Counted from the stretch's first letter, positions 43,387 to 54,546 are shown. The stretch: 64,000 nt of DNA from Paenibacillus sp. FSL H8-0332 (GCF_037963835.1 NZ_CP150145.1:5704001-5768000), one strand, 5' to 3'. A program made the numbers and translations. Notes: generated from the letters alone by a model not told the origin.

Positions 43387-44529
43387 TTATACCGCATTCT
43401 GCGCGCGCTGCTGCTCTTCCATCAGCCACTGCAGCAGCATGACTTCCGGCACAGTGCCCTTGCGGGCCTCCGCGTAGGCCCGGACCTTATCTAGCAGACG
43501 GCCGGCTGTCTCGGCGCTGACCGCAAGTCCCTGCTGCTCCAGCACATGGGCCACGCCGCCGCTGCCGGAATGCTTGCCCAGCACATAGCGGTGCGCGCGG
43601 CCGACCACCGCCGGATCGAAGAACTGATACGTCTCCTGCTTCTTCATCAGCCCGTCCACATGAATCCCGGATTCATGGGTGAAGGCGAGCTGCCCCACGA
43701 CCGGCTTCGCATCGCTGACACTGCGGCCGGACGCGGCGATGACCTTGTCCGCGAGGCCCTGGAGCCCCTCCAGCCGGACCGCACATTCCCCGCCGTACAA
43801 ATAGCGCCAGGCCATGGCTACTTCCTCCATGGCCGCATTGCCGGTCCTCTCGCCGATCCCGGCCACCGTCGTACTGGCCCACACCGCTCCGGCAGCTATG
43901 CCGCTGAGCGTGTTCGCGCAGGCCAGCCCGAAGTCATTGTGGCAGTGTACCTCCAGCTCCACATCCTCAGGCACTTCTCCCAGCAGCTGGCTTACCCGCT
44001 CTGCCACCTGCCCCGGATGATGGGCCGAGACGGTATCTGCATACCGGAACCTGCGGATGCCTTCCTTGTATAAGGTATTCACCACTTCAATCAGGAAGCT
44101 CATATCCGCCCTGGAGGAATCCTCCATGCCTGCCGATACGGTCATGCCCTGCCGCAGCCCGTATTCCACGGTACGCAGCAGCTTGTTCAGGCCTTCCCGG
44201 GGCGTCAGCCCCAGCTTCCCCTGCAGCTGAATCTCCGACACCGGAATGGAGATATGGCTCCAGTTCACACCGGTAGCCTTGGCCTTGTCAATATCCCCGG
44301 GGACCGAGCGGTTCCATGTCATTAGCTTCATGGGTAATCCCAGCTCAGCAACAGCGGCAATATCCTCCTGTTCCCGTTTGCCCATGGCAGGAATGCCTAC
44401 CTCTGCCTGCTCTACTCCGCTCTCCGACAGCAACTTTGCGATTTCCAGCTTTTCCGCCCTCGTGAATGAAACTCCAGCCGCCTGTTCACCATCCCTGAGT
44501 GTCGTGTCACATAGCTTGAGACGTTTCAC
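43387..44529 (-). CDS. nifV: homocitrate synthase NifV
   Basis: Condenses acetyl-CoA and 2-oxoglutarate to homocitrate, the organic ligand of FeMo-co, 380 aa. Start GTG with GGAGG 6 bp upstream, overlapping the hesA stop. DRE-TIM signatures: LCDTTLRDGEQAAGVSF, VEVHCHNDFGLACANTL, GIGERTGNAAMEEVAMAWRY and FTHESGIHVDGLMK, with metal-binding HxH and Asn. The length is typical of NifV rather than of LeuA, which has an extra regulatory domain. It is the last gene of the operon. Confidence 0.96.
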   Translation of the reverse strand: MKRLKLCDTTLRDGEQAAGVSFTRAEKLEIAKLLSESGVEQAEVGIPAMGKREQEDIAAVAELGLPMKLMTWNRSVPGDIDKAKATGVNWSHISIPVSEIQLQGKLGLTPREGLNKLLRTVEYGLRQGMTVSAGMEDSSRADMSFLIEVVNTLYKEGIRRFRYADTVSAHHPGQVAERVSQLLGEVPEDVELEVHCHNDFGLACANTLSGIAAGAVWASTTVAGIGERTGNAAMEEVAMAWRYLYGGECAVRLEGLQGLADKVIAASGRSVSDAKPVVGQLAFTHESGIHVDGLMKKQETYQFFDPAVVGRAHRYVLGKHSGSGGVAHVLEQQGLAVSAETAGRLLDKVRAYAEARKGTVPEVMLLQWLMEEQQRAQNAV

Positions 44530-45278
44530 GGTTTACCTCCCTCTCCGCAGCAAGCGCAATTCGGATTACGGGTAATACGGACGCTATAACAGGCGAAGTC
44601 GAGTGAGCTGAAGCGATGCATTACGCCCGCATAAGTTGTCCCTACCCCTGTAATCCATTTTACGGCCTCCAGCGCTGCCAGACAACCGGCAATCCCGGAG
44701 GTGGCGCCCAGAACCGGGAAGCCGAGCGGCTCCCACTGCGGCGGCAACTCCGGATACAGACATTCAAGGCAAGGCGTAAGTCCGGGGATCACCGTAGTGA
44801 GCGATATTTCAAAGCCATACATGGCCGCCTCCACCATCGGTGTATTCGTATCTATACACAGCCGGTTCAGCGCATAACGCTCCGGGAAGTCGTAACGGGC
44901 ATCGATGACAAGATCAGCCGCTTCCACCCAAGGCCATGCCGCAGGATATTCAATTCTTGAATTATAGCCTTCAATCTCCACATGCGGATTCAGCTGCTTC
45001 AGCCGGGCAATCGCCGTACTCATCCGCTCCTGGCCGAGATGCTCACTGTCCATCAGAATCTGCCGGTTCAAATCCGGGGCCACAATCACCCCCTCATGAG
45101 CCAGAATAAGCCGGCCCACGCCAGCCGCCGCCAAATAAAGGGCAGCCGTTCCGCCAAGCCCGCCGATCCCGGCCACCATAACCGTCGCTTCCTTCAGCGC
45201 CTTCTGCCCGTCCTCCCCGAGCAGCTTCAGCTGCCGGGTGTACCGTTCCAGCTCTAACCCTCCGGCAAGCTGCTCCAT
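44526..45278 (-). CDS. hesA: HesA/ThiF/MoeB-family adenylating protein
   Basis: A 250-aa E1-like adenylyltransferase linked to nif operons in Paenibacillus, cyanobacteria and Frankia. The nucleotide loop is VMVAGIGGLGGTAALYLAAA, followed by DLNRQILMDSEHLGQER. Zinc ligands are two Cys pairs, CLEC and CACC. Its role is thought to be in metal or molybdenum cofactor handling, but is not proven. The ATG at 45278 has GGGGGAG upstream. It is coupled to nifV (GTGA overlap). Confidence 0.93.
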   Translation of the reverse strand: MEQLAGGLELERYTRQLKLLGEDGQKALKEATVMVAGIGGLGGTAALYLAAAGVGRLILAHEGVIVAPDLNRQILMDSEHLGQERMSTAIARLKQLNPHVEIEGYNSRIEYPAAWPWVEAADLVIDARYDFPERYALNRLCIDTNTPMVEAAMYGFEISLTTVIPGLTPCLECLYPELPPQWEPLGFPVLGATSGIAGCLAALEAVKWITGVGTTYAGVMHRFSSLDFACYSVRITRNPNCACCGEGGKP

Positions 45279-45325
45279 CACTGACTCCCCCTGTGACCAG
45301 TTATATTAGATATTCCTTTCTTACT

Positions 45326-45892
45326 CTAGCCCTCCAGGCTAAGCAGGCCGTGCGCTGAAGTCAGCTCCTTATATTTCTCCAGCCAAGCCATTCCTTCTTC
45401 AATACACTCCACCCCGTACGAAATCGTCTTCTCTGCCGAAGTGAACGGGAAGGGGAAGCCGGCCCGCAGGCTCTTAAGCACCACAATAACTCTGCCGCTG
45501 TAGAGCAGCCCCCGGCCGAAGCCCTCGCCGTTAATCTCCGCTGTACTCTGGATCATAAGGCCGGTTCTCTCCTCCATAACGCCTGCCATGGCCTGGAACA
45601 GCAGCGGCACCTGCTGGCGAACCTTGGGCGACACCGCGCAATTGAATTCCGACTGATCCTTATCCCCGGCAGACGCCAGGAACAGCTTCCCGATCTTCTC
45701 CAGCGGTGGAAGGCTGCTGCTATGTCCGAAGAAGTCTCCGGCATCCAGAAGATGACACAGACGCCGGATCAGGGCATCTGCGGTCTCCGGATTCAGCTCC
45801 TTGCGCGCTTTGGGACTGCGCTGTCTCACCGCCGCAGCTCCCGGAATCACCGTACCCTGCAGTGCCGCACTCTCATAAGTCATGGGTTCCAT
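45326..45892 (-). CDS. NifX-associated DUF269 protein
   Basis: A 188-aa protein of the DUF269/NifX-associated family. Recognisable segments are LLFQAMAGVMEERTGLMIQS, EINGEGFGRGLLYSGRVIVV and the C-terminal SAEKTISYGVECIEEGMAWL helix. It starts at ATG 45892 with GGAGG 8 bp upstream, 20 bp inside the end of nifX. In proteobacteria the same family follows nifX. Its precise role in FeMo-co synthesis or transfer is unknown. In Paenibacillus it corresponds to the orf found between nifX and hesA in some lineages only. Confidence 0.9.
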   Translation of the reverse strand: MEPMTYESAALQGTVIPGAAAVRQRSPKARKELNPETADALIRRLCHLLDAGDFFGHSSSLPPLEKIGKLFLASAGDKDQSEFNCAVSPKVRQQVPLLFQAMAGVMEERTGLMIQSTAEINGEGFGRGLLYSGRVIVVLKSLRAGFPFPFTSAEKTISYGVECIEEGMAWLEKYKELTSAHGLLSLEG

Positions 45893-46286
45893 CCGCTTCT
45901 CCTCCTTCATTCTCTTCCGCTTCCTCTGCCCGCAGCACCTTGGCCAGCCACATCGGCGGCTTGCCCTGAAGCATCTCGACCAGCCGCTTCAGCTGCCCCT
46001 CGATAGGGCTGCCCAGCGGAACCTTCACCGGCATAATCTTCCGGCGTGTTACCCGCGCAGCGGCCGATGCACCGATCTGCATGATGAAGATCAGGGTGCA
46101 GTCACCTACGGAATCCAGGCGGCTTTCGATTTTGCCTGCTTCATCCTGGTGCGGTATGGCAGACAGTCTCCGCAGCTCCACCAGCTCGGCCCCGGCTTTC
46201 GTTACATTATATACAGCGAACATCGGACTCTGTCCGAAATGCGCATTCACACGGCTTCCATCATCTGTGGCGAACGCTACTTTCAC
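45873..46286 (-). CDS. nifX: NifX, FeMo-co precursor carrier
   Basis: Binds NifB-co/VK-cluster and moves it between NifB, NifEN and the apo-enzyme, 137 aa. GTG start with GGGAGG upstream. Core: KVAFATDDGSRVNAHFGQSP and FAVYNVTKAGAELVELRRL, then GCTLIFIMQIGASAAARV-like (DCTLIFIMQIGASAAARV), the NifX/dinitrogenase cofactor-binding fold. It has a charged acidic tail (AEEAEENEGGEAD). It overlaps nifN by 26 bp and the DUF269 gene by 20 bp. Confidence 0.95.
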   Translation of the reverse strand: MKVAFATDDGSRVNAHFGQSPMFAVYNVTKAGAELVELRRLSAIPHQDEAGKIESRLDSVGDCTLIFIMQIGASAAARVTRRKIMPVKVPLGSPIEGQLKRLVEMLQGKPPMWLAKVLRAEEAEENEGGEADGTHDL

Positions 46287-47589
46287 GGTGCCCTGCCTCC
46301 CTTTGCATTAACAGATTCCCTGCTTTATTACTCCATTCCATCGCCCCCCGGTACCCGACTGAGACGGACATGTAAGCGCCGAGCTCATTCCAGACCGGGA
46401 ACCCGGCCGGCATGAACGCGGTACCCGTCCGCTGCGCCCCGGCGATCCCGTGGGAATTGCTGATCCAGAGATCCGCTCCCTTGCCCAGCACCTCGGCATC
46501 ATCCAGATCGCCCACCCATACCTCGCGCTCCATTCCGGCAATGAGCGGGGTCTCGAAGGAGGTGATCAGCGCCTTCTGCTCTACGCCCAGTTCCTCCAGC
46601 CACCCCGAGACCGAATACAGATGATCCGGTTCCAGTGCGGCAAGAACCGACATTCCGGCAAATTGAAAATGGGCGTCCAGCATGCTGTCGAGCAGATTCT
46701 CCCGCTGCCAGCAATACCGCAGCGGCACCGGCTCTCCGCTGATCTGATGCAGGAAATGCAGCAGTTCATCGGTTGCCTTAAGCCCCATCGCCCCCTCGAA
46801 TACCTTATACGGGGTGCCTATGGCATTATGCAGCCGTCTGGCCGGACGCTCCATGCTGCCGCCCACGGCAATCGTCAGCCCGGACTGCAGGCTCTGAAGC
46901 ATAGAGTCCAGCGGAACCCCGCCGCGCGTCAGTGGCGAGAAGCCGGTAAGCAGATGGCCGGACAAGGAGGTCGAGATATCCGGCAGCGCAATCACCTCGA
47001 AGCCGAAGGAGGAGATGATCTCCTTCAGCTCCATCACATCGGCCGGGGTTAAGAACGAGCCCGGCAGCAGGGTAATCTGCCGGGTATTCATGCTTCTCGT
47101 CCCCCGGTGTCCTACCTGCTGGATCATCTCGTCAATCATGGCCTCCACCGTAGAGCTGAAGCCCGATTCCAGCGATCCGCGAAAATCAGGCAGCACCACG
47201 GAGAAGGCGAGACCTCCGCGCATATTCCGCTCTCTTTTATACGTCTTAAGCATGTTCTGATAATCCACACCGGCTACATCGGTCAATTCCGTCCCAATAA
47301 TGCCAATGATATCCGGGCGGTGCTTGCTCAGCACCAGATTCAGCGCCTCCTCCAGATTGCGGTTGGCATCGAAGATGACATCCATCTCCTGCAGCGCCGA
47401 GGTCTGCAGCGCAATCGGTTCCCGGAAATGACGGGTCAGGAGCGCCTTCGGAAAAGCGGAGCAGCCCTGGGAGCCGTGAATCAGCGGCATGGCCCGGTAG
47501 CAGCCCTGCAATGCCAGTACGGCACCCAGCGACTGCCCGATCTTCATCGGGTTGACAGATGCGGGCTTTTTTCTCCGGTTAACGGTCAT
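46261..47589 (-). CDS. nifN: NifN, nitrogenase cofactor scaffold subunit
   Basis: Beta-like subunit of the NifEN scaffold, which matures the FeMo-co precursor, 442 aa. Starts VNRRKKPASVNPMKIGQSLG and has LQGCYRAMPLIHGSQGCSAF with the two Cys equivalent to P-cluster ligands of NifK, then GIIGTELTDVAGVDY. It is shorter than NifK. GGAGG lies 9 bp before the ATG, which overlaps the nifE stop. Order nifE-nifN-nifX is canonical. Confidence 0.95.
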   Translation of the reverse strand: MTVNRRKKPASVNPMKIGQSLGAVLALQGCYRAMPLIHGSQGCSAFPKALLTRHFREPIALQTSALQEMDVIFDANRNLEEALNLVLSKHRPDIIGIIGTELTDVAGVDYQNMLKTYKRERNMRGGLAFSVVLPDFRGSLESGFSSTVEAMIDEMIQQVGHRGTRSMNTRQITLLPGSFLTPADVMELKEIISSFGFEVIALPDISTSLSGHLLTGFSPLTRGGVPLDSMLQSLQSGLTIAVGGSMERPARRLHNAIGTPYKVFEGAMGLKATDELLHFLHQISGEPVPLRYCWQRENLLDSMLDAHFQFAGMSVLAALEPDHLYSVSGWLEELGVEQKALITSFETPLIAGMEREVWVGDLDDAEVLGKGADLWISNSHGIAGAQRTGTAFMPAGFPVWNELGAYMSVSVGYRGAMEWSNKAGNLLMQREAGHRESSVRHR

Positions 47590-48943
47590 AGGGCGGCGCC
47601 TCCTTATCCCAGGGAGCAGGGCTTGCCGCCAGCTTCCAGATCGGGTTCGTAAGTGAATAGGTCAGCTCTTTGGCCAGCCGCAGCAGCCCTTCATATCCAG
47701 CATACGCTTTGTGGCGCTCCTGATTGATATCAATGAAGGGAATCTGCTCTTTCATCGCCACATACATATTGCGGCCGCCGGCAATCATAATATCCGCCTT
47801 GCGTTCTCTTACCGTCTTGATCATCCGGCTGGCCCCGCCCTCGGGAATGTATTCCGTATCATCACCCACGCGGTCGGCAATCCGCCGCACATCATCCTCC
47901 GTGCTTTTGTTCGTGCCTACCCCGACGACCTGAACACCCAGCTCCTTCAGAGCCGAGATTACGGACCAGCTTTTGACGCCGCCTGTATAGAGTACAGCCC
48001 GCTTCCCCCTCAGCAGCTTGCGGTAAGGCCGCAGCTCCTGGCTTAACCGGGCTTCCTCCCGCTCGGTGAGCCGGTCCACGCGCCGCTCCATCTCCCGGTC
48101 ATTCATCAGATAGGCCATCTGGCGCAGCGAATAGGTCGTCTCCTTCGCACCATAGAACGAGCCTTCGAAATACGGGATGCCGTATCTCGCCTCCATCTCC
48201 TTGGCAAGGCCGAGCAGCGCCCGGCTGCAGACCACCATATTTACTCTCGCCCGGTGCGCCCACGTAATCTCCTTATAGCGGGCATCTCCCGTAATCCGCG
48301 AGGTTACGGCGATCCCGGCGCTGTTCATCAGCTTCTCAATATCCCACATCTCACCGGCGATATTGTACTCCCCGATCAGGTTGACCCCGAGATCCGTCTC
48401 CGGCTCCGGCTCCCCTGTCCCAATGACATACTGCAGCAGCGCATCCCCCGCCAGCCGGTTCCCGAGATTCTTGCTGCCGACGAAGCCGGGGCTGTTCACC
48501 GGGATAACAGGAATCCCGATCCGATCCGCCGCCTCCTTGCAGACCGCATCCATATCTTCGCCGATCAGCGCGGTGACGCAGGTAGAATATACAAATATTG
48601 CCGGAGGCGCAAAGCGCCCGGCAATATAGTCAATGCTGTCCTTCAATTTTTTCTCGCCGCCAAAAATAATATCAGAATCCGTAAGATCCGTAGCGAAGCC
48701 ATATTGGGACAGGGAGGGACCGCTGGATAACGCGCCTCTGCTCTCCCAGCTGTTACCGGCGCAGGCAATCGGTCCATGAACCAGATGCGCAGCATCCATA
48801 ATTGGCAGCAGCGTAATCTGGGCTCCGTCGAAGGAGCAGCCTCCAGCAGCTTCACCCGGCTTGGGCCTTGGACAGGGCTTCGCCTTAGGCGCTATACTCC
48901 CGCAAGCCTGAGAATCAAATTCATCTTGCCGTAAAGGGTCCAT
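47579..48943 (-). CDS. nifE: NifE, nitrogenase cofactor scaffold subunit
   Basis: Alpha-like subunit of NifEN, 454 aa from the ATG at 48943 (AAGGAG upstream). Signatures: GGCSFDGAQITLLPIMDAAH, LVHGPIACAGNSWESRG, and STCVTALIGEDMDAVCKEA with the conserved Cys ligands. The central part includes VNLIGEYNIAGEMWDIEKLM and YTGGVKSWSVISALKELG, as in the NifD/NifE fold. A longer frame to 49021 runs back into the intergenic hairpin and is unlikely to be translated. It overlaps nifN. Confidence 0.95.
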   Translation of the reverse strand: MDPLRQDEFDSQACGSIAPKAKPCPRPKPGEAAGGCSFDGAQITLLPIMDAAHLVHGPIACAGNSWESRGALSSGPSLSQYGFATDLTDSDIIFGGEKKLKDSIDYIAGRFAPPAIFVYSTCVTALIGEDMDAVCKEAADRIGIPVIPVNSPGFVGSKNLGNRLAGDALLQYVIGTGEPEPETDLGVNLIGEYNIAGEMWDIEKLMNSAGIAVTSRITGDARYKEITWAHRARVNMVVCSRALLGLAKEMEARYGIPYFEGSFYGAKETTYSLRQMAYLMNDREMERRVDRLTEREEARLSQELRPYRKLLRGKRAVLYTGGVKSWSVISALKELGVQVVGVGTNKSTEDDVRRIADRVGDDTEYIPEGGASRMIKTVRERKADIMIAGGRNMYVAMKEQIPFIDINQERHKAYAGYEGLLRLAKELTYSLTNPIWKLAASPAPWDKEAPPYDR

Positions 48944-49033
48944 CGGCTCTTCATCTCCTTCGCTTAAGAGGCTTGTGTTCCACACGAATCTTGCGCTCTT
49001 CCTGATGAGGCAGGTGCCCATGATGGCAAGAAT

Positions 49034-49112
49034 CCTGGCCCTTCGCCGCCCCCCGAATTAATCGTAGCCGCAACAACCGCTGCCGCATATTCCGGGGGAG
49101 GAGAAGGCCAGG
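49034..49112 (-). promoter_or_regulatory. long stem-loop between nifK and nifE
   Basis: Arms 49034-49058 (starting CCTGGCCCTTCGCCGCC) and 49089-49112 (ending GGAGAAGGCCAGG) pair over about 24 bp with a few mismatches, around a 30-base loop. It occupies the only sizeable gap in the operon (about 217 bp between nifK and the NifE start). No U run follows, so it may act as an mRNA stabiliser, processing site or partial terminator. Confidence 0.75.
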
Positions 49113-49160
49113 TTAGCCAGCCAATCCTCTTATACTGGTAATGGCTAAAGACATCCGGCT

Positions 49161-50720
49161 CTAGCGCACCAGCTCAAAATTAAAGCCGGAGTTATGATCA
49201 TCCAGCTGCTGCAGGATCGTGTTCACGATCAGGCTGAGCAGGTTGAGTGTTCCCTGATACCCGATAATCGGATAACGGTGCATGTGATGGCGGTCGAAGA
49301 TCGGGAAGCCGACCCGCACCAGCGGCACCTCCGCATCCTTGGCGGCAAATTTCAAATGGGAGCTGCCAATCGCCAGATCCACCTGATCATTCAGCAGCAG
49401 CGAGCGCATATGCCATAGGTCTTTACCCACATGCACAGTTGCTTCGGAACCGTAAGGACTTGCTGCCAGCAGCGCCTCAGCTTCATCCTTGAACTTCACT
49501 TCGTTGTAATCCACATCGCCGTTCGAGCAGACGATATGCACCGGCTCCATTCCGGTCTCCAGGCAGAACCCGATCAGGCCAATAAGCAGATCCGGGTCGC
49601 CTACCAGCGCTACCCGCTTGCCATGCAGGTAAGGGTGACTATCCATCAGTGCATCCACGACACGGCCGCGTTCTTCCGTGAGTATTGCTGGGATCGGGAG
49701 ACCAGTCAGCTCACTGATCGTATCCAGCAGAGTATCTGTGCCCTTAATGCCCAGCGGCGTGGATAACGCTGCCAGCTGCTGGTTCCAGGTACCGCTGATA
49801 TATTCCTGGGTCTTCTTCAGCGTATACTTTTGCAGGGACAGGGTTGCAAGCGCATTGGCAGCCTGCGGAACATCCGCAAGCTTCGTGCCGCCGTAGTAAT
49901 ATTCATACTCTCCGGTTGCCGGTGAATCGTAGTTCCCGCTGTGGTCTCCCAGTATGGTGTACTTGGTATCGAAGGCTCCCAGAATCTTGCGCAGCTCCGC
50001 GAAGTTGCCGGTGTACGGCTCGAAGCCCAGCATCACATTCAGCTTCTCCCCGCTCTCCGCGCCGCTACCCGGCTTGCCTCTGGTACCCGAACGGGTGTAG
50101 AGGTAGCTCAGGATACCTTTGATCATGGCGTCGTAGCCAGTGATATGCGAACCGACGAAGCTTGGCGTGTTGCAGTAGGCCACCGGATATTCCTCACTGA
50201 TCACCCCTTTAATGCGGGCATTGCCGATAAAAGAGTTCAGGTCATCCCCAATGACCTCTGCCATACAGGTAGTACAGATCGCAACCATCTCCGGTTTGTA
50301 CAGGGCGACACTGTTCTCCAGACCGTCAATCAGGTTGTTCATTCCGCCGAATACGGCTGCATCCTCGGTCATGGACGTAGACACGGACGGCGTAGGCTCC
50401 TTGAAGTGGCGGCTGAGATGGCTGCGGAAGTAGGCGTTGCAGCCCTGCGACCCGTGTACGAACGGCAGTGTCTTCTCGAAGCCGAGCGCGGCCATGACTG
50501 AACCCAGCGGCTGGCACGCTTTATGCGGATTGATCACCACATTCTGACGGCTGAAATTCTTCTCCATATATTCGGCAGACTTGGAGTAAGCGAGTGCTTC
50601 GGCGGTCTCCTGCTCGCTGCAGGGCGCTTCGAAGGGCTTCTTGTTCTCCCGCTGCTGCACATAACGCTCTTCTTTGAACAAGCTGGTATTATCTTTAATG
50701 TTCAGTTCATCCATGCTCAT
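49161..50720 (-). CDS. nifK: NifK, nitrogenase MoFe protein beta subunit
   Basis: Beta subunit of dinitrogenase, 519 aa. The ATG at 50720 overlaps the nifD stop (ATGA), with GGAGG upstream. P-cluster cysteines are visible in [39 protein letters not shown] and [17 protein letters not shown]. The N-terminal extension ([20 protein letters not shown]) wraps the alpha subunit. [11 protein letters not shown]-like ([20 protein letters not shown]) and [20 protein letters not shown] at the C-terminus are standard. Confidence 0.98.
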   Translation of the reverse strand: MSMDELNIKDNTSLFKEERYVQQRENKKPFEAPCSEQETAEALAYSKSAEYMEKNFSRQNVVINPHKACQPLGSVMAALGFEKTLPFVHGSQGCNAYFRSHLSRHFKEPTPSVSTSMTEDAAVFGGMNNLIDGLENSVALYKPEMVAICTTCMAEVIGDDLNSFIGNARIKGVISEEYPVAYCNTPSFVGSHITGYDAMIKGILSYLYTRSGTRGKPGSGAESGEKLNVMLGFEPYTGNFAELRKILGAFDTKYTILGDHSGNYDSPATGEYEYYYGGTKLADVPQAANALATLSLQKYTLKKTQEYISGTWNQQLAALSTPLGIKGTDTLLDTISELTGLPIPAILTEERGRVVDALMDSHPYLHGKRVALVGDPDLLIGLIGFCLETGMEPVHIVCSNGDVDYNEVKFKDEAEALLAASPYGSEATVHVGKDLWHMRSLLLNDQVDLAIGSSHLKFAAKDAEVPLVRVGFPIFDRHHMHRYPIIGYQGTLNLLSLIVNTILQQLDDHNSGFNFELVR

Positions 50721-52174
50721 ACGCCCGCCTCCTCCGGCTCCATTTTGCCTTGTCTGCTCACCAGATCCCATACCGGGCTGTTCACGGTCATATCCATATC
50801 CTTCGCAAACACCTTAAAGCCGTCGAAGCCGTGATACGGGCCGCTATAATCCCAGGAATGCATCTGGCGGAACGGCACACCCATCTTGTGATAGACATAT
50901 TTCTCCTTCACACCTGAGCCCACCAGATCAATGTTCATCTTCTTCGTGAGCTCTTCCAGCTCGTAAGCGGTAGGATCATCCATGACGATGGTCCCCTCGG
51001 CAAGCATCGGGAGCATCTTCTCAAAGTCATCCTTGTGGGCGAATTCATAACCGGAGGCTACGATATCCATCCCCAGATCCTCATAAGCCCCGATGGTGTG
51101 GCGGGAACGCAGGCCCCCGATCATCAGCATGACGGTCTTATTTTCCAGACGGGGTCTATATTTGCGGATCACTGCATCCATAACCGGCTTGTATCTGGCG
51201 ATCATCTGCTCGCAGTTCTCCTGAATCGTGTCATCGAAAAGCGCTGCAATCGCCCGCAGGCTCTCATACGTCTTCGTAGGCCCGAAGAAATTGTATTCCA
51301 GCCAAGGGATGCCGTAGGCCTTCTCCATATGGTCCACCATATAGTTCATGGAGCGGTGGCAGTGGATCAGGTTCAGCTTCGCTTTGTGGGCTACCTCCAG
51401 CTCGTTCAGAGAGCCGTCACCGGACCACTGGGCAATAACGCGCAGGCCCATCTCTTCCAGCAGGATACGAGAGGCCCAGGCGTCGCCGCCAATGTTATAA
51501 TCGCCGATGATATTCACATCGTAGGGACCGGTCTCCGCCAGCTCGGCACGGCCCAGCACGAAGTCACGGATCGCATCGTTCGCAATATGATGGCCCAGCG
51601 ACTGGCTGACCCCGCGGAAGCCTTCGCAGCGTACCGGAACAATCGGCAGCTCCAGCTCCTTGGACATCTTCTTCGACACTGCTTCGATATCATCGCCGAT
51701 CAGGCCGACCGGACATTCCGACTGGACAGAGATCCCCTTAGCCAGCGGGAACATCTCGGTAATCTCACGCATAATGACAGCCAGCTTCTTATCGCCGCCG
51801 AACACGATATCCGTCTCCTGAAAATCACTGGTAATCTGCATCGCCGTAAAGTTATCGATGCCGAGCGTTCCGTTCGCAAAGTTACGGCGTGTGCCCCAGC
51901 TATATTGTCCGCAGCCCACCGGCCCGTGACTGATATGGACCATATCCTTGATCGGGCCCCAGACCACCCCTTTGGAGCCGGCATAAGCGCAGCCGCGCGG
52001 GGTCATCACACCCGGACGGGATTTGATATTGGATTTCACCGCACAGGTGCTGCAATCAATGGCCTTTTCATCCGCCACCTGAAAATGCTTCTCGCGGTCC
52101 TTCCGCGCCTTTTTGGGATAGGCTTCCAGAATCTCTTCAACCAGCTTCTGATTCTCTTCAATATTCAGCCCCAT
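50717..52174 (-). CDS. nifD: NifD, nitrogenase MoFe protein alpha subunit
   Basis: Alpha subunit carrying FeMo-co, 485 aa. P-cluster ligands occur in [40 protein letters not shown] and [19 protein letters not shown]. FeMo-co ligands are Cys in [20 protein letters not shown] and His in [19 protein letters not shown]. All catalytic residues I looked for are present. It is 33 bp downstream of nifH and overlaps nifK. Confidence 0.98.
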   Translation of the reverse strand: MGLNIEENQKLVEEILEAYPKKARKDREKHFQVADEKAIDCSTCAVKSNIKSRPGVMTPRGCAYAGSKGVVWGPIKDMVHISHGPVGCGQYSWGTRRNFANGTLGIDNFTAMQITSDFQETDIVFGGDKKLAVIMREITEMFPLAKGISVQSECPVGLIGDDIEAVSKKMSKELELPIVPVRCEGFRGVSQSLGHHIANDAIRDFVLGRAELAETGPYDVNIIGDYNIGGDAWASRILLEEMGLRVIAQWSGDGSLNELEVAHKAKLNLIHCHRSMNYMVDHMEKAYGIPWLEYNFFGPTKTYESLRAIAALFDDTIQENCEQMIARYKPVMDAVIRKYRPRLENKTVMLMIGGLRSRHTIGAYEDLGMDIVASGYEFAHKDDFEKMLPMLAEGTIVMDDPTAYELEELTKKMNIDLVGSGVKEKYVYHKMGVPFRQMHSWDYSGPYHGFDGFKVFAKDMDMTVNSPVWDLVSRQGKMEPEEAGV

Positions 52175-52207
52175 GGTTTGACCCTCCTTTTCTCTTCGCC
52201 TCAGAGC

Positions 52208-53077
<870 letters not shown>

Positions 53078-53080
53078 TCA

Positions 53081-54448
53081 TCATCCCTTCGAAATGTTTA
53101 GTTTTTCAAAATAAGAGCTGTACTTCACGCTTTCGAGAATGGCTTCCTGAATGCCGCCTTTGCGGACAAGAGGCAGGACACCGTTTGTGTTCAGGCTGGC
53201 CCTTGGGGCCTCGCCGATGCCGGAGCAGAGAAGAATGCGGCAGTCACTTAGAATCGATATAATTTCTTGCAGCGTAGCTGCTTTGTCACCGTTACAATCG
53301 GCCTTGCCATGGCAATACGCTTGGATCTTGCGGACACCCAGGAGCTGCACATCAGTTCCGTCGGTGTCGTAGACCAGGAACTCAGTGGCATGACCGAAAT
53401 GCTGATTCACCTTGTCACCGCCTCTGGTAGCAACCGCGACCCGCGTCTTCTGCCCTCCGGCCTGAATGCGTCTGGCCTGTTTGGCTAAGACTCGCTCGCG
53501 GATCTTGGTGTCCAGCTCACTCTGGAACATCGCCCGGGCTTCTTCATTAATGACCGGTTTGGCCTCCATCGCTTCGAGCGGAAAATCGGGATTGCGGTCC
53601 TGGCCCAGCAGCCCGATCGCATCGGCCCGGCATTGCCGGCAGTGACGCATAACCTTCATCCCCCCGCGGCCCAGCTGCTCCTGCAGGTTAAGCAATTCCT
53701 TCGGACGGGGCGCCTTGCGCCCATCCGCTTCATACTGGCTGCCTGGTGCGATAATAAGCGGTGTTACATTGTGCAGCGTAGCCCCGAGCTCTTTTACCCG
53801 CGCTGACACTGCGCTCAGATGATGATCGTTAACCCCCGGAATCATAATGGAATTCACTTTGACCAGAATCCCCAGCTTCGCCAGCAGTTCAAGTCCCAGC
53901 AATTGACGGCTGATCAGCAGCTCGGCTGCCTCTCTGCCTTCGTACCGGACCCCTTCATCGGACACCCAGGGATAAATCGCCTGGCCGACCTCAGGGTCGA
54001 TGGTGTTGATGGTGATCGTGACATGGCGGATGCCCAGCTCCATAATCTCATCCACATGCCGGTACAGCGTGAGTCCGTTAGTACTGAGACAGAGGGAGAC
54101 ATCAGGCACATGCTTCCTTACCCGGGCGAAGGTATCGAACGTCTGCTCCGGGTTCGCCAGCGGATCTCCAGGTCCGGCTACACCCACTACCGAGAGCTGC
54201 ATCAGTTGGGAGGCAACTCCCCGCACCTTGCGTTCCGCCTGCTCCGGAGTAAGCACCTCACTGACCACGCCCGGCCTGCTCTCATTCACACAGTCGAACT
54301 TGCGGTTACAGTAATTGCACTGGATGTTACAGGCGGGAGCAACCGGGATGTGCATCCGGGCATAAAACCGGTGAGCCTCCTCGCTGTAGCAAGGGTGGCG
54401 GCTAATCTCCTCCTCCGCTTCACTTGATAGACATGACGGCTGCATCAT
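53081..54448 (-). CDS. nifB: NifB, radical SAM FeMo-co core synthase with NifX-like domain
   Basis: Builds the 8Fe-9S-C core (NifB-co), 455 aa from the ATG at 54448 (GGAGG 7 bp upstream; a start at 54478 has no RBS). Radical SAM cluster motif CNIQCNYC sits in PVAPACNIQCNYCNRKFDCV near residue 50, followed by GVAGPGDPLANPEQTF. The C-terminal part (from about residue 335) is a NifX-like carrier domain, TRVAVATRGGDKVNQHFGHA. It is the first gene of the operon, with a 92-nt leader. Confidence 0.98.
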   Translation of the reverse strand: MMQPSCLSSEAEEEISRHPCYSEEAHRFYARMHIPVAPACNIQCNYCNRKFDCVNESRPGVVSEVLTPEQAERKVRGVASQLMQLSVVGVAGPGDPLANPEQTFDTFARVRKHVPDVSLCLSTNGLTLYRHVDEIMELGIRHVTITINTIDPEVGQAIYPWVSDEGVRYEGREAAELLISRQLLGLELLAKLGILVKVNSIMIPGVNDHHLSAVSARVKELGATLHNVTPLIIAPGSQYEADGRKAPRPKELLNLQEQLGRGGMKVMRHCRQCRADAIGLLGQDRNPDFPLEAMEAKPVINEEARAMFQSELDTKIRERVLAKQARRIQAGGQKTRVAVATRGGDKVNQHFGHATEFLVYDTDGTDVQLLGVRKIQAYCHGKADCNGDKAATLQEIISILSDCRILLCSGIGEAPRASLNTNGVLPLVRKGGIQEAILESVKYSSYFEKLNISKG

Positions 54449-54498
54449 TTCCCACCTCCTAAAAGTTTTATGGTTCAACTAGCCTTTGTTTCGGTTAA

Positions 54499-54515
54499 TG
54501 TTATTTTATATAACA
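54499..54515 (-). promoter_or_regulatory. GlnR site II in the nif leader
   Basis: TGTTATTTTATATAACA is a perfect match to the GlnR/TnrA consensus TGTNA-N7-TNACA. It is about 25-40 bases downstream of the predicted transcription start. In Paenibacillus polymyxa a site downstream of the promoter mediates GlnR repression under nitrogen excess; the same role is inferred here. Confidence 0.85.
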
Positions 54516-54546
54516 TTCACTTCACTTGGCCGCTTTAATTAGTCTC

